Both the position numbers and the translations under genes were made by a program. Of a stretch of 64,000 bases of DNA, positions 9,709 to 19,122 are shown piece after piece. Location of the stretch: NCBI RefSeq assembly GCF_018448495.1, contig NZ_CP049902.1, forward strand, positions 2,418,001 to 2,482,000, given 5' to 3'. Source of the stretch: Psychrobacter sp. WY6 (GTDB lineage: Bacteria > Pseudomonadota > Gammaproteobacteria > Pseudomonadales > Moraxellaceae). The notes below the pieces were generated by a model. The model did no database searches. It was not told where the DNA came from and saw only the letters and a program-made list of their open reading frames with translations. Numbering within the stretch: position 1 is the first letter of the stretch; each line of letters starts with the position of its first letter.

Positions 9709-10257
9709 ATGCAAGCAAACTACAACCCAAAAATCATTGCTGGTGCAACATTCCCCAATATCGAAGTACCCACTTATAATGGTGACATGACGTTATTGGG
9801 CAAGCCCGAAAATGGTCATGACTGGAAAATGGTGGTTGTTTACCGAGGTCAACACTGTCCCATTTGCACCAAATACCTCAATCAGTTAGAAACATTAAAA
9901 TCAGCATTTAATGAAACGGGTGTCGACGTAATCGCTGTTTCAGGTGACAGCAAAGAGCAGGTAGAAAGTCATTTGGAAAAAATAAATGTGAGCTTTCCTA
10001 TCGCCTATGATCTGACCGTTGAACAAATGAAAATGCTGGGTCTTTATATCTCCAACCCACGTTCAGAGAAAGAAACCGATCATCCATTTGCAGAGCCCGG
10101 CTTGTTTGTTATCAATACAGAAGGGGAGATTCAGATTGTAGATATCTCCAACGCTCCTTTTACTAGACCTGAGCTGGAAGCCTTGGCAAATGGTCTAGCC
10201 TTTATCAGAAATCCAGAAAACAACTATCCTATTCGTGGTACACACGATTATGCTTAA
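9709..10257 (+). CDS. AhpC/TSA-type peroxiredoxin-like protein
   Basis: 182-residue thioredoxin-fold protein. The active-site segment YRGQHCPICTKYLNQL places the peroxidatic cysteine at residue 50 and a second cysteine at 53, giving a CPIC motif that combines a peroxiredoxin position with a thioredoxin-like CxxC. It lacks the C-terminal resolving cysteine of classical AhpC, so an intrasubunit disulfide between 50 and 53 is likely. Probable role: cytosolic thiol-dependent reduction of peroxides. An AAGGAC ribosome-binding site lies eight bases before the ATG. It is flanked by terminators on both sides, so it is monocistronic. Confidence 0.9.
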   Translation: MQANYNPKIIAGATFPNIEVPTYNGDMTLLGKPENGHDWKMVVVYRGQHCPICTKYLNQLETLKSAFNETGVDVIAVSGDSKEQVESHLEKINVSFPIAYDLTVEQMKMLGLYISNPRSEKETDHPFAEPGLFVINTEGEIQIVDISNAPFTRPELEALANGLAFIRNPENNYPIRGTHDYA

Positions 10258-10369
10258 GACTGTATTATTGACGACGGCATTTTTTCTTGATGTCAGACAT
10301 TTAATACGCTTAAGTGTGGCTGTAAACTTAAAACTAAACTAATAAATAGTCAAAGACGTAAATTCATAG

Positions 10370-10403
10370 GGCAGTGCATCATAACCGATGCATTGTCTTT
10401 TTT
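10370..10403 (+). terminator. intrinsic terminator after the peroxiredoxin gene
   Basis: GGCAGTGCATC pairs with GATGCATTGTC (one G-T wobble) and is followed by six T. The rest of the 10,258-10,675 gap holds no gene that I can see and presumably carries the promoter of the hydantoinase operon. Confidence 0.75.
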
Positions 10404-10675
10404 ATTGCAAACGCTCTTTATTGTTAACATTCTCTCCAAAAGCTGAAATCACAAACCTTATTTATACAGGTGTGCACTCACAGTCAAAAACTCTGCACTG
10501 TCAGCCAATTAATTTACCAAAAACCTCGCTATAGTAAAAAAGCTTCGTCATTAGGATGAATGACAGCCATATAAAGAATGAGTGTAATTGTTAAGTATTG
10601 ACGGCCACATTGGGCGCTATATTTTACAGAGCCACTCATATCTTCTGATATAAATTTCTAGACAAGGAGTCTCAC

Positions 10676-12307
10676 ATGAGCAACGCTCACACTTCAATTG
10701 ATCCTATTACCTTGTCCGTCGTACGTGGTGCCTTAGAAACGGCACAGCGCGAAATGACGACAACCCTAGAAAAAACCGCACGCTCTAGCGTCTTCAACTT
10801 AGCTCATGATTATAGTAATGCTTTGTTTGATCATCTGCCTGAGATGATTTTACAGGGTCAGGATATTCCTATTCATCTAGGCTCACTCATGCCAGCCATG
10901 AAAGCTGTTGCCGAATATTATGGTGATGACATTCATGAAGGCGACGTTATTTATCACAACGATCCCGTGATGATGGGCAGTCATATCCTAGATTGCTGTA
11001 TGTATAAGCCAGTGTTTTATAAAGGCGAGTTGGTATTTTGGACAGTATGCAAAGGTCACGTCACTGATATCGGTGGTCCCGTGCCGGCAGGATATAATCC
11101 AGACGCTAAAGAAATATACGCCGAAGGGTTGCGCATTCCGCCTATCAAAATATGGGAAAAAGGTGTTCGACGTTGTGATGTCATTAATTTAATTCATAGT
11201 AATATGCGTTCTCGTCGTAACCAAGAAGGCGATCTTAATGCTCAATATGGTGCTTGTGCCGTCGGCGAGCGTAACATGATTGCGCTGCTAGATAAGTATG
11301 GGGTAGAGACCGTCCGTGCGGCGATTGAAGAGCTAAAGAATATGGCTGATACCCATATGCGCTCATTGATCTCATCTATCCCAGATGGTCAGTATCATGG
11401 CGAAGCAGTATTAGAAGACTCGGGTCACGGTTTAGGTGATTTGACCATTAGCGCTGATATTGAGATTAAAGACAGTGATGTACATATCAAGATTACCAGT
11501 CCACCGCAAGTACCTTACTTCATTAACTCCTATGCAGGCAACTCGATGTCTGGTGTACTGCTAGGGCTGATGATGTTTGCCCAAGTAGATCCGCCGTACA
11601 ACGAAGGTTTATACCGCTGTGTCACAGTAGACTTGGGTGAGCATGGCACGCTATGTAATGCCAAAGAGCCTGCCCCTCATGTCAACTGTACCACCACGCC
11701 GATGGAAACCTTGACCGATGCCGTGCGTATGGCATTTGAAGATGCCGCGCCAGATCGTGTGATTGCTTCCTGGGGTCATGCCTCAGGTATCAACATCTCA
11801 GGTATTGACCCAAAAACAGGGGAACAATACGTCACTATGATTTTGGCCTCTATTATCTCTGGTGCTGGCGCGACTCAGCAAATGGACGGCTGGCATGCTT
11901 GCGGTACCGTATGGGAAGTTGAGCCGTTAGGTCATGAGATGACGGTAGTAGCGTTTGGAGAAGGTCGTGAGCATCCGACAATGGGCGCTGCAGGCGCAGA
12001 ACAAATATCACCTGAGCTTAAGTTAGGCCGACTAGAGATTATCTATAAGGATGGCGTCACTGATCTGCATAAGCAAAACATAATAACTGAAATTCAACCG
12101 GGTGACCGTGCGCGTAATACCAATCCAGGCGGTGGCGGCTATGGCAGCTCGTTTGTACGGTCTGTACCCGCAGTATTAAAAGATGTAGAAGAAAGAGTCA
12201 TATCAGTAGCAGCGGCTAAGACTGAGTACGGTGTGGTTATTGACCCACAAACGCTGGCGGTCAATGAAGCAGAGACGGATGCTTTACGTCGTAAGCTGAC
12301 GGCATAA
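10676..12307 (+). CDS. hyuB: hydantoinase B / oxoprolinase family subunit
   Basis: 543-residue B subunit of an ATP-dependent hydantoinase/oxoprolinase-type cyclic-amide hydrolase or a related carboxylase. Recognisable segments are GDVIYHNDPVMMGSHILD, the metal-site-like GHVTDIGG near residue 127-134, NCTTTPMET and the glycine-rich NPGGGGYG near residue 483. It works with the A subunit encoded 49 bases downstream, which supplies the ATP site. An AAGGAG ribosome-binding site lies seven bases before the ATG. The order B then A is the reverse of the commonest arrangement. The actual substrate (hydantoin, 5-oxoproline, acetophenone-like ketones) cannot be told from sequence. Confidence 0.9.
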   Translation: MSNAHTSIDPITLSVVRGALETAQREMTTTLEKTARSSVFNLAHDYSNALFDHLPEMILQGQDIPIHLGSLMPAMKAVAEYYGDDIHEGDVIYHNDPVMMGSHILDCCMYKPVFYKGELVFWTVCKGHVTDIGGPVPAGYNPDAKEIYAEGLRIPPIKIWEKGVRRCDVINLIHSNMRSRRNQEGDLNAQYGACAVGERNMIALLDKYGVETVRAAIEELKNMADTHMRSLISSIPDGQYHGEAVLEDSGHGLGDLTISADIEIKDSDVHIKITSPPQVPYFINSYAGNSMSGVLLGLMMFAQVDPPYNEGLYRCVTVDLGEHGTLCNAKEPAPHVNCTTTPMETLTDAVRMAFEDAAPDRVIASWGHASGINISGIDPKTGEQYVTMILASIISGAGATQQMDGWHACGTVWEVEPLGHEMTVVAFGEGREHPTMGAAGAEQISPELKLGRLEIIYKDGVTDLHKQNIITEIQPGDRARNTNPGGGGYGSSFVRSVPAVLKDVEERVISVAAAKTEYGVVIDPQTLAVNEAETDALRRKLTA

Positions 12308-12356
12308 AACCCAAAACTAGCTGATGATATTACATAATTTGAGTTAAGGATGACTT

Positions 12357-14441
12357 ATGAAAAATGATTTCCGAATTGGCGTCGATGCTGGCGGGACGTT
12401 TACTGACTTTGTTTTGGCCGAAAAAAGTGGTGATGTTCATCTATTTAAAGCGCCATCTACCCCTGAGGATGGCACCCTGGCTATCGCTAATGGTTTACAG
12501 CAAATCGCCACGCAGTTTGACCGTCCTATTGAAGAGATTATTCAAGCCTGCGACCTATGCATCAACGGTACGACCGTCGCGCTAAACGCCTTGATTCAGA
12601 TGAAAGGGGTGAAGGTCGGGCTATTATGTACGGCAGGCCATGAAGACAGTATCGAGATACGTTTAGGGCATAAAGAAGAAGGGCACCGCTATGATGCTAG
12701 CTACCCGCCAGCGCCACAAATTGCCACGCGTGACCGCCGCTTCCCTATCCGTGGTCGTATTTTAGCTGATGGTACTGAGCACGAACCGCTAAACGAGCAA
12801 GACGTACTCGATGCAATCAAATCACTTAAGGAAAAAGACGTGCAGGCCGTTGCTATCTCCTTCGTCTGGTCTATTCGTAATACTCGGCATGAGCAGCGCG
12901 CCAAAGAGCTTGTTGAACAGCATATGCCAGGGGTATTCGTCTGCTGTGGTAGTGACGTATATCCACAGATTAAGGAATACACCCGTACCTCAACGACCCT
13001 AGTAAATGCTTATTTAAGCCCAGTTATGGCATCTTATGTCCATAAGATTGACGACTACTTTAAGGCGTTAGGCGCTGAGCAGCCCGTACGTTATTTCCAG
13101 TCTAATGGCGGGCTTGCAGTTGGTAGTATCATGCGAGAGCGTGCGGTAAATGCCATTAACTCGGGGCCAGCATCTGCACCACAAGCGGGTCTGTATATTG
13201 CTAACCCTTTTGGAATTGACGATATTATCACGGTCGACATGGGCGGTACTTCTTTTGACATCACCATGGCGAAGGCAGGCAGAACCAGCCTCAACCGCGA
13301 TATTGATTTCTTACGTAATCGTATTGGCGTACCTATGATTCATGTAGAAACATTAGGGGCGGGCGGTGGCTCTATTGGGCATGTTAATACTTTTGGTATG
13401 CTAGAGGTCGGTCCTCAGAGTGCTGGCGCGACGCCTGGACCAGCATGCTATGGTAAAGGTGGTGACTTGCCAACCGTCACAGATGCAAACTTAGTATTGG
13501 GCTATCTACAGCCAAATGCGGTGTTAGGTGGCAGTGTGACCTTAGACAAAGACAAAGCGGTACAAGCGGTGCAAACACACATCGCTGATCCGCTAAACAT
13601 CGAGTTAGATCACGCCGCATTTGGTATCAGTGCTATCGTTAATCAAAACATGTCTAATGCCATTCGCCGTATTACTATCGAAAAAGGCTATGACCCTCGG
13701 GATTTTGCGCTAGTCTGCGCAGGCGGAGCAGCTGGCATGCATATTATTGCTCTGGCTGAGGAGATGGGTATTGGAACTATTTTAATACCCAAAATCGCAT
13801 CCTGTCTCTGTGCCTTTGGTCAGATTATCTCTGATATCAAGTATAACTACTTAGCGACACAAATGATGATTCTCGCACCAGATGTAGAATTGCAATCACT
13901 CAATGCTAAGCTACAAGAGCTTGAGGAGCAGGGTGTACAAAAACTGCTAGAAGATGGCTTTACAGATGAAGATATCACCATCGAACGTACCATGGAGATG
14001 CGCTATGTTGGTCAGGTGCATGAATGTAACGTGCTGATACCGAATGGTAAGCTCGATGCTGATAGCGTCAGCACCATTATTTTAGAATTGTTCCATCATC
14101 GCCATCGTGAACTTTATACTTATGATGAGCGTGATAGTCACGTCGAGCTGGTCAACATTGAGGTATCAGTAATTGGTAAAATAAGTAAGCCAAAACTACC
14201 GAGCCTTGTGCCGCAGGAAGGGGATATCAGTAATGCTAAAACGGGTAGCCGCGAGATGCTGTTTGATCAGTCCTATGACTGGATTGATACGCCTATCTAT
14301 GACGGTGAGAAATTCGGTGCTGGTGCATTGGTCACAGGCCCTGCGCTTATCCAAGAGCCAACCACTACTGTGGTCATTAAAAATGGCTGGCAAGCAGAGC
14401 TGCATGAGACTGGAACTTATAAGCTGACTCGAGCAGCATAA
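12357..14441 (+). CDS. hyuA: hydantoinase A / oxoprolinase family subunit
   Basis: 694-residue ATP-binding subunit of the ASKHA (actin/sugar-kinase-like) fold. The phosphate-1 loop DAGGTFTD is at residues 10-17 and the second phosphate motif DMGGTSFD near 294, followed by the family segments GAGGGSIG and GATPGPACYGKGG. It should phosphorylate the amide carbonyl of the substrate before ring opening by the B subunit. An AAGGATGA ribosome-binding site precedes the ATG. It is the last gene of the hyuBA operon and is closed by a strong terminator. The AraC-type regulator just downstream is the obvious candidate controller. Confidence 0.92.
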   Translation: MKNDFRIGVDAGGTFTDFVLAEKSGDVHLFKAPSTPEDGTLAIANGLQQIATQFDRPIEEIIQACDLCINGTTVALNALIQMKGVKVGLLCTAGHEDSIEIRLGHKEEGHRYDASYPPAPQIATRDRRFPIRGRILADGTEHEPLNEQDVLDAIKSLKEKDVQAVAISFVWSIRNTRHEQRAKELVEQHMPGVFVCCGSDVYPQIKEYTRTSTTLVNAYLSPVMASYVHKIDDYFKALGAEQPVRYFQSNGGLAVGSIMRERAVNAINSGPASAPQAGLYIANPFGIDDIITVDMGGTSFDITMAKAGRTSLNRDIDFLRNRIGVPMIHVETLGAGGGSIGHVNTFGMLEVGPQSAGATPGPACYGKGGDLPTVTDANLVLGYLQPNAVLGGSVTLDKDKAVQAVQTHIADPLNIELDHAAFGISAIVNQNMSNAIRRITIEKGYDPRDFALVCAGGAAGMHIIALAEEMGIGTILIPKIASCLCAFGQIISDIKYNYLATQMMILAPDVELQSLNAKLQELEEQGVQKLLEDGFTDEDITIERTMEMRYVGQVHECNVLIPNGKLDADSVSTIILELFHHRHRELYTYDERDSHVELVNIEVSVIGKISKPKLPSLVPQEGDISNAKTGSREMLFDQSYDWIDTPIYDGEKFGAGALVTGPALIQEPTTTVVIKNGWQAELHETGTYKLTRAA

Positions 14442-14481
14442 AGCAAGTCTATAAAAGCAGGTTATAAAGAAAAACCAACTC

Positions 14482-14526
14482 AAGGATTTAGGCATTAAAG
14501 AGTATTTAATGCCTAAATCCTTTTTT
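14482..14526 (+). terminator. intrinsic terminator after hyuA
   Basis: An 18-base stem beginning AAGGATTTAGGCATTAAA, with a short loop and a six-base T-run. It closes the hyuBA operon and separates it from the regulator gene. Confidence 0.9.
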
Positions 14527-14609
14527 ATTTTATGATATAAAGGAGGATTATTGATGAATAACTGATAGGATATCAGTACAGTTGTATACCATATATTGAG
14601 TGTTCAAGG

Positions 14610-15671
14610 ATGAATGCAAATCAAAAGCCAAATCGTTATCAAAATACCTCTCATCAAACCTTGCTAGCAGATAAAACAAAAGACATCGCTGCACATGATT
14701 TATCAATGAATAAAAATCTTCTAAGCCCCTCAGGGTTAGAGATGCCAGCAACGGATCGCATGCAAACCTTAGGTGCCTTCGATTGGAAACATACCATCAA
14801 TGAGACTTATTTTGATCTTGAAGTTAGTTTCAGGCAACCGAATAAGTTTTCTGGTTTTTTGCAACATGCTAAGCTTCTAAAGATAGGTGTTTCGCACTAT
14901 CATGCTAATACTGTGCACTATAATCGCGGCAGACAGAGCTCTGGCTATATTGATGACAGTATTTTAATTACTTTTCCTATGACAGGCGACGTTCGTTTTA
15001 CCCAAAAAGGTCGACAGCTAACGTCTAAGCCCGGTCAGTTCTTTATTGAGCTGTCCAGCCTACCTTATGAGTTCTATCATCTGCACGAAGCATCACTGTA
15101 TGTGATTAAAGTGCCTTTAGTGCTATTAACCCCGCAAATGGGCACTATAGAGCGGCAGTTTGCACGCAGCTTAACTGTTGATGAAGGTGCTGGCAGGTTG
15201 CTAGTATTTCAAATTGGTCAAATACTGGCGCTTATTCATAACAATCAGCTGGGTGACTTGGAGATAAAAATTCTAGAGCAGCAGCTGCTTAATCTTATTG
15301 TATTGACATTGAGTGCCCCGAAAGAGGTGATGATGAGTTGCAGCTCGTCCATACAATCGGTGCACCTAAAGCGCATCGAGAATTACGTTTATTTGCATCT
15401 AGAAAACTCCGCTTTAACTCCAGCGATGGTCGCTGCTTGTCATATCTCTGCCAGATACCTACATAAGTTATTTTCTGAGCTACCTTATACTTTTTCGGAC
15501 TGGGTCAAGGAATTGCGTTTAAAGCAAGCTAATCATATTTTGAAGAGCAAAAGCTACGTGACTATAGATGAGGTCGCTCATAGAGTAGGCTATACCGATC
15601 AAGGTTATTTTTCACGTATTTATAAGCAGCACTTCGGTTATTCGCCGCGAGATACACCAAGTACAGGATAG
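14610..15671 (+). CDS. AraC family transcriptional regulator
   Basis: 353-residue regulator. Residues from about 55 to 180 match the AraC-binding-like cupin domain that precedes the DNA-binding part in many AraC activators (GFLQHAKLLKIGVSHYHA, FPMTGDVRFTQKGRQLTSKPG). The last 100 residues hold two helix-turn-helix units (LTPAMVAACHISARYLHKLF and VTIDEVAHRVGYTDQGYFSR) and end with FGYSPRD, the family signature. The first 40 residues are polar and poorly conserved in type; a later start such as the Met at 14,706 is possible. It follows hyuBA on the same strand after a terminator and probably activates it; the inducer is unknown. Confidence 0.9.
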   Translation: MNANQKPNRYQNTSHQTLLADKTKDIAAHDLSMNKNLLSPSGLEMPATDRMQTLGAFDWKHTINETYFDLEVSFRQPNKFSGFLQHAKLLKIGVSHYHANTVHYNRGRQSSGYIDDSILITFPMTGDVRFTQKGRQLTSKPGQFFIELSSLPYEFYHLHEASLYVIKVPLVLLTPQMGTIERQFARSLTVDEGAGRLLVFQIGQILALIHNNQLGDLEIKILEQQLLNLIVLTLSAPKEVMMSCSSSIQSVHLKRIENYVYLHLENSALTPAMVAACHISARYLHKLFSELPYTFSDWVKELRLKQANHILKSKSYVTIDEVAHRVGYTDQGYFSRIYKQHFGYSPRDTPSTG

Positions 15672-15756
15672 TTATTGTTATGTACTCTGTCATGCAGTCG
15701 CTGTATGATTTATGAATTGAGCATAAGCGCGCATATTAAGCTAAGGAAAAACCAAG

Positions 15757-16766
15757 ATGGCTGGTGTTACGAATGATAAAACAGCAAAAGTAGAGATATA
15801 TGAAAGCGCTGATGGGAAGGCGCAGATAGAGATACGCTTAGAACACGACACACTATGGCTCTCACAAGCCCAATTGGCGACGCTGTTTGAAAAAGACTCG
15901 GATACCATAGGATTACATCTAAAAATATTTATAAAGAAGGTGAGTTAGACCCAGAAGCAACTACCGAGCAATCCTCGGTAGTTCGTCAAGAGGGGAATCG
16001 GCAGGTTCGACGTAACATTCGCTTTTACAATCTAGATGCTATTATTTCTGTGGGTTATCGGGTTAATTCTAAAAAAGGTACTCAGTTCCGTATATGGGCA
16101 ACCCAACGTCTACGTGAATACTTGGTTCAAGGCTATACACTCAATCAAGAGCGCTTTGATAAAAACTCGAGCGAACTACAACAAGCATTAAATTTAATTA
16201 GGAAAACCGCGCAAAGTCCCGAGCTGAAAACCGATGAAGGACGCGGCTTGGTTGAGATTATCAGCCGTTATACACAGACATTCTTATGGTTACAGCGTTA
16301 TGATGAAGGCTTGCTTGATAATCCTTCAGGGGAGGATGGCGGTATCTTACCCAGTCCGACTGAGGCGATGGCAGCGCTGACGGATTTAAAAGCGCAGCTG
16401 ATAAATAGAGGTGAAGCGACCGAGCTATTTGCTAAGCCTCGCGGTGATGGTTTGGACAGCGTACTGGGTAATTTACAGCAAACCGTCTTTGGTGAGCCTG
16501 CATACCCGACCATCGAGAGTAAAGCGGCGCATCTGCTGTACTTTATGGTCAAAAATCATCCTTTTACCGATGGTAATAAACGCAGCGGCGCTTTTTTGTT
16601 TGTAGATTTTTTGCATCGTAATAATCGACTGCTCAATGATAAAGGTGAGATGGTCATCAACAATACCGGGCTTGCTGCATTAACCTTGTTAGTCGCTGAA
16701 TCTGATCCCAACCAAAAAGAAACCTTGATTAAGCTGATTATGAATATGTTGTCGTTAGAGAGTTGA
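15757..16766 (+). pseudogene. RhuM-Fic (virulence RhuM / death-on-curing) protein, one frameshift
   Basis: Repaired protein of about 336 residues. The N-terminal half is a RhuM-type domain (IEIRLEHDTLWLSQAQLATLF, then YNLDAIISVGYRVNSKKGTQ). The C-terminal half is a Fic/Doc domain with HPFTDGNKRSG near residues 268-278, the motif for transfer of AMP or phosphate to target proteins. The frame breaks near 15,915-15,925, where an A-run seems one base short; restoring it reads LHLKNIYKEGELDPEATTEQ, the family consensus. Such proteins behave as toxins or toxin-related regulators, but no antitoxin gene is adjacent. The break is in a homopolymer, so the gene may be intact. Confidence 0.82.
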
Positions 16767-16862
16767 TACACAGGCTTATTGTCAGCACCATTTAACCCCT
16801 TAAAACACATAACGCTAATAATAAAAAGCACAGTCTAACGACAAAACTAAAGGAAATTCAAT

Positions 16863-17620
16863 ATGTTTAGCATGATAAAAGACTGGCGCGAGCAGCGCAT
16901 ACTGGACAATAGCGAATTTACTCATGCTGACTGGCTGCAAGCGGCTCAGCGTATTGTGATACTTGATCGGTTAAATGAGGACGAGCTACACGCTTGTTTG
17001 AGCTAGCGACGTTGTTTTTGGCGGATAAGTCAATTACTGGCGCACAAGGTTTTGAGATTAGCGATGCGGTGAGGCAATCTATCGCCTTACAAGCTTGCCT
17101 GCCTATCTTAAACCTAAGCCTTGAGTGGTACGCTGGCTGGTCAGCCATTATCATTTATCCTGGTTCCTATAAGAGTGAAACTACCACTGTCGATGAGCTG
17201 GGCATTGTCCATGAGGGTAGTCAGCACCGTAGCGGCGAAGCGTGGTTGCGCGGCCCCGTTATTCTGTCGTGGAAGGATGCCAAACACTCAGGGGAGCGCG
17301 ATGGTCACAACGTCGTCATTCATGAGTTTGTGCATAAGCTTGATATGTTAAATGGTCGTACCAACGGCTTTCCACCACTGCAAACCGATATGGATCCTGC
17401 GCGCTGGACTGAAATTATGACACGAGATTTTGAGGATTTTCAAAGCCATCATAAATCAGGTCTTGATCGTTATGGCGCAACCAATCCAGCGGAATTTTTT
17501 GCGGTACTCAGTGAGGTATTTTTTGAGACGCCGCAAAAGCTGGTCGATGCTTACCCTGATATTTACGACATAATGATGAAGTTTTTCGCCAAACACCACT
17601 TTAATCAAAATCATCAATAG
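16863..17620 (+). pseudogene. mtfA: MtfA-type zinc peptidase (M90), one frameshift
   Basis: Cytosolic metallopeptidase of about 252 residues when repaired, matching the MtfA family. In E. coli MtfA binds the repressor Mlc and so affects glucose-transport genes. The zinc motif HEFVH is near residues 154-158, and the third ligand is likely the Glu in NPAEFFAVLSEVFFE. The start at 16,863 has an AAGGAA ribosome-binding site. The frame breaks near 16,990, where one C appears missing; restoring it reads DELHRLFELATLFLADK. It follows the Fic gene by 96 bases on the same strand and is closed by a terminator. Confidence 0.85.
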
Positions 17621-17666
17621 TCACTATTAATGCTCCATAATGAATATACAGGCATGAAAAAGCAAT

Positions 17667-17709
17667 AAAAAAGGGCAGTGTATTTATTTAATAACACTGC
17701 CTTTTTTTT
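17667..17709 (+). terminator. intrinsic terminator, bidirectional, after mtfA
   Basis: AAAAAAGGGCAGTGT pairs with ACACTGCCTTTTTTTT. A-run and T-run on the two sides suggest it serves both mtfA and the convergent lipoprotein gene. Confidence 0.85.
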
Positions 17710-17752
17710 GGCTTATTTTTCCTTTAAGTCTATGTTTTTATCTAAAAACTAT

Positions 17753-18413
17753 TTAAGTTGTCCATTGCTCATTCACAATAGCGACCAAATAGCGTTTACC
17801 TTGATATTCTTCAAACACTAAACGCATGATACGCCAATCCATACCGGCATATTCCTCCGAGCCTTTATGATAAAACTCGACAACCTCTGAATTGGGAAAA
17901 TTTTCTTCAGTTATTATCATTATTCCCACTGTGTGGAATCATTAATACTGATACTGGCATTGTTAAATTTGCTAGCATCAATCCACGTGTCTAAATATGT
18001 AGTAGTGGCGTGACGAGTAGATCACCCGTACCGTCTTTTTCGCCCCAAGTAAAACGAATTTTAGACTGTTGCAAATATTGGGCGAATTGTTCACGGCTAA
18101 AGACTTTATCTGTCTCAGGACGCACATGGGCATACATCGAAAAACGGACGCCACGGGTTGGATGAATATCATTGGTAATACGAGCGAAGTCTTTATTTGT
18201 AAGCGCGCGCTGAATACGTAAGGCTTGCTGCTTAAGGGTTTGCTGACTGATATCGGAGACAACGGGCGTTGATGAATGGCCGTTAGATTGATTTGGAGTG
18301 GCTATATTGGATTCAGCAGAAGATTGACAGCCAGTTGCTGCTAGCGCCAAAGCCAATGCGCCGCCAACGGTTAATTTAGATGAACGGTCTTTGAAAGTAG
18401 ATAATAGGGTCAT
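17753..18413 (-). pseudogene. hypothetical lipoprotein, two frameshifts
   Basis: The N-terminus (MTLLSTFKDRSSKL, then a hydrophobic ALALALAATGC lipobox) marks a lipoprotein with the lipidated Cys near residue 29. An open frame to 17,991 stops early. Two other frames continue in order with coding character: TTTYLDTWIDASKFNNASIS, then TEENFPNSEVVEFYHKGSEE and a C-terminus GKRYLVAIVNEQWTT ending at 17,753. Breaks lie near 18,010 and 17,930. The repaired protein is about 220 residues. I do not recognise the family. It converges with mtfA. Confidence 0.6.
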
Positions 18414-18636
18414 AAAGCATCCTTATCGCAGTGGTTAGCGAAATATACGTTAATGTGAATATAATTGAGCAAATGTCACAAGATTACTGAGCAAAAAGTT
18501 ATTATTTAAAAGTTACTAAGTAATAGATTGTTTTTAGTAGATAAACCGGAATGATACGATAATACAGCAGAGTCATAATATGGTTATGATGTAATGGTTT
18601 ATAACACTTATATCATTGAAGCTCGTAGAGAACGCC

Positions 18637-19122
18637 ATGCCAACACATTATTCACTGACGCTGCTAGCTATGGGACTGATAGCAACCAATTCTGCTATAG
18701 CTGATATAGCAGAGTCAACTCAGACTTATGCAGCCATAAAAATAGCGACCATTAGCAACATGTATCAGCAAGACGTCAGCAATCAAGGCGTGGATAATCC
18801 GGTCGTATTGCAACAGTATGCCGACCCAGATCTACAAGCCGCGATGCAGATTGAACAGGATTATTTTGATAGAGAGCAAATATCTTGTCATGTTGATTAT
18901 GATGTATTGTGGGATTCGCAAGATCCTGATTATGCACAAGACAAACAGTTTTCAATGACTGACCAAGGATTGGTGCAAGTGAGTTTGGCACATGGCAGCA
19001 ATGTTTATTATGAGTTGTCATGTAATGGTACCGGTGACGATGCTGATTGCCGAGTGGCAGATGTGATTTTAGATGAAGATGGCAAGTCTTTGCGCAAGCA
19101 TTTACTAGAAACCTGTCGCTAG
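18637..19122 (+). CDS. secreted hypothetical protein
   Basis: 162 residues from the ATG at 18,637; a TTG start at 18,616 is possible but would put charged residues before the signal peptide. Residues 1-23 form a signal peptide (hydrophobic core LTLLAMGLIA, cleavage near AIA-D). The mature domain has four cysteines (ISCHVDY, ELSCNGTG, ADCRVAD and LLETCR) that could pair in the periplasm. No known family was recognised. Confidence 0.65.
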   Translation: MPTHYSLTLLAMGLIATNSAIADIAESTQTYAAIKIATISNMYQQDVSNQGVDNPVVLQQYADPDLQAAMQIEQDYFDREQISCHVDYDVLWDSQDPDYAQDKQFSMTDQGLVQVSLAHGSNVYYELSCNGTGDDADCRVADVILDEDGKSLRKHLLETCR

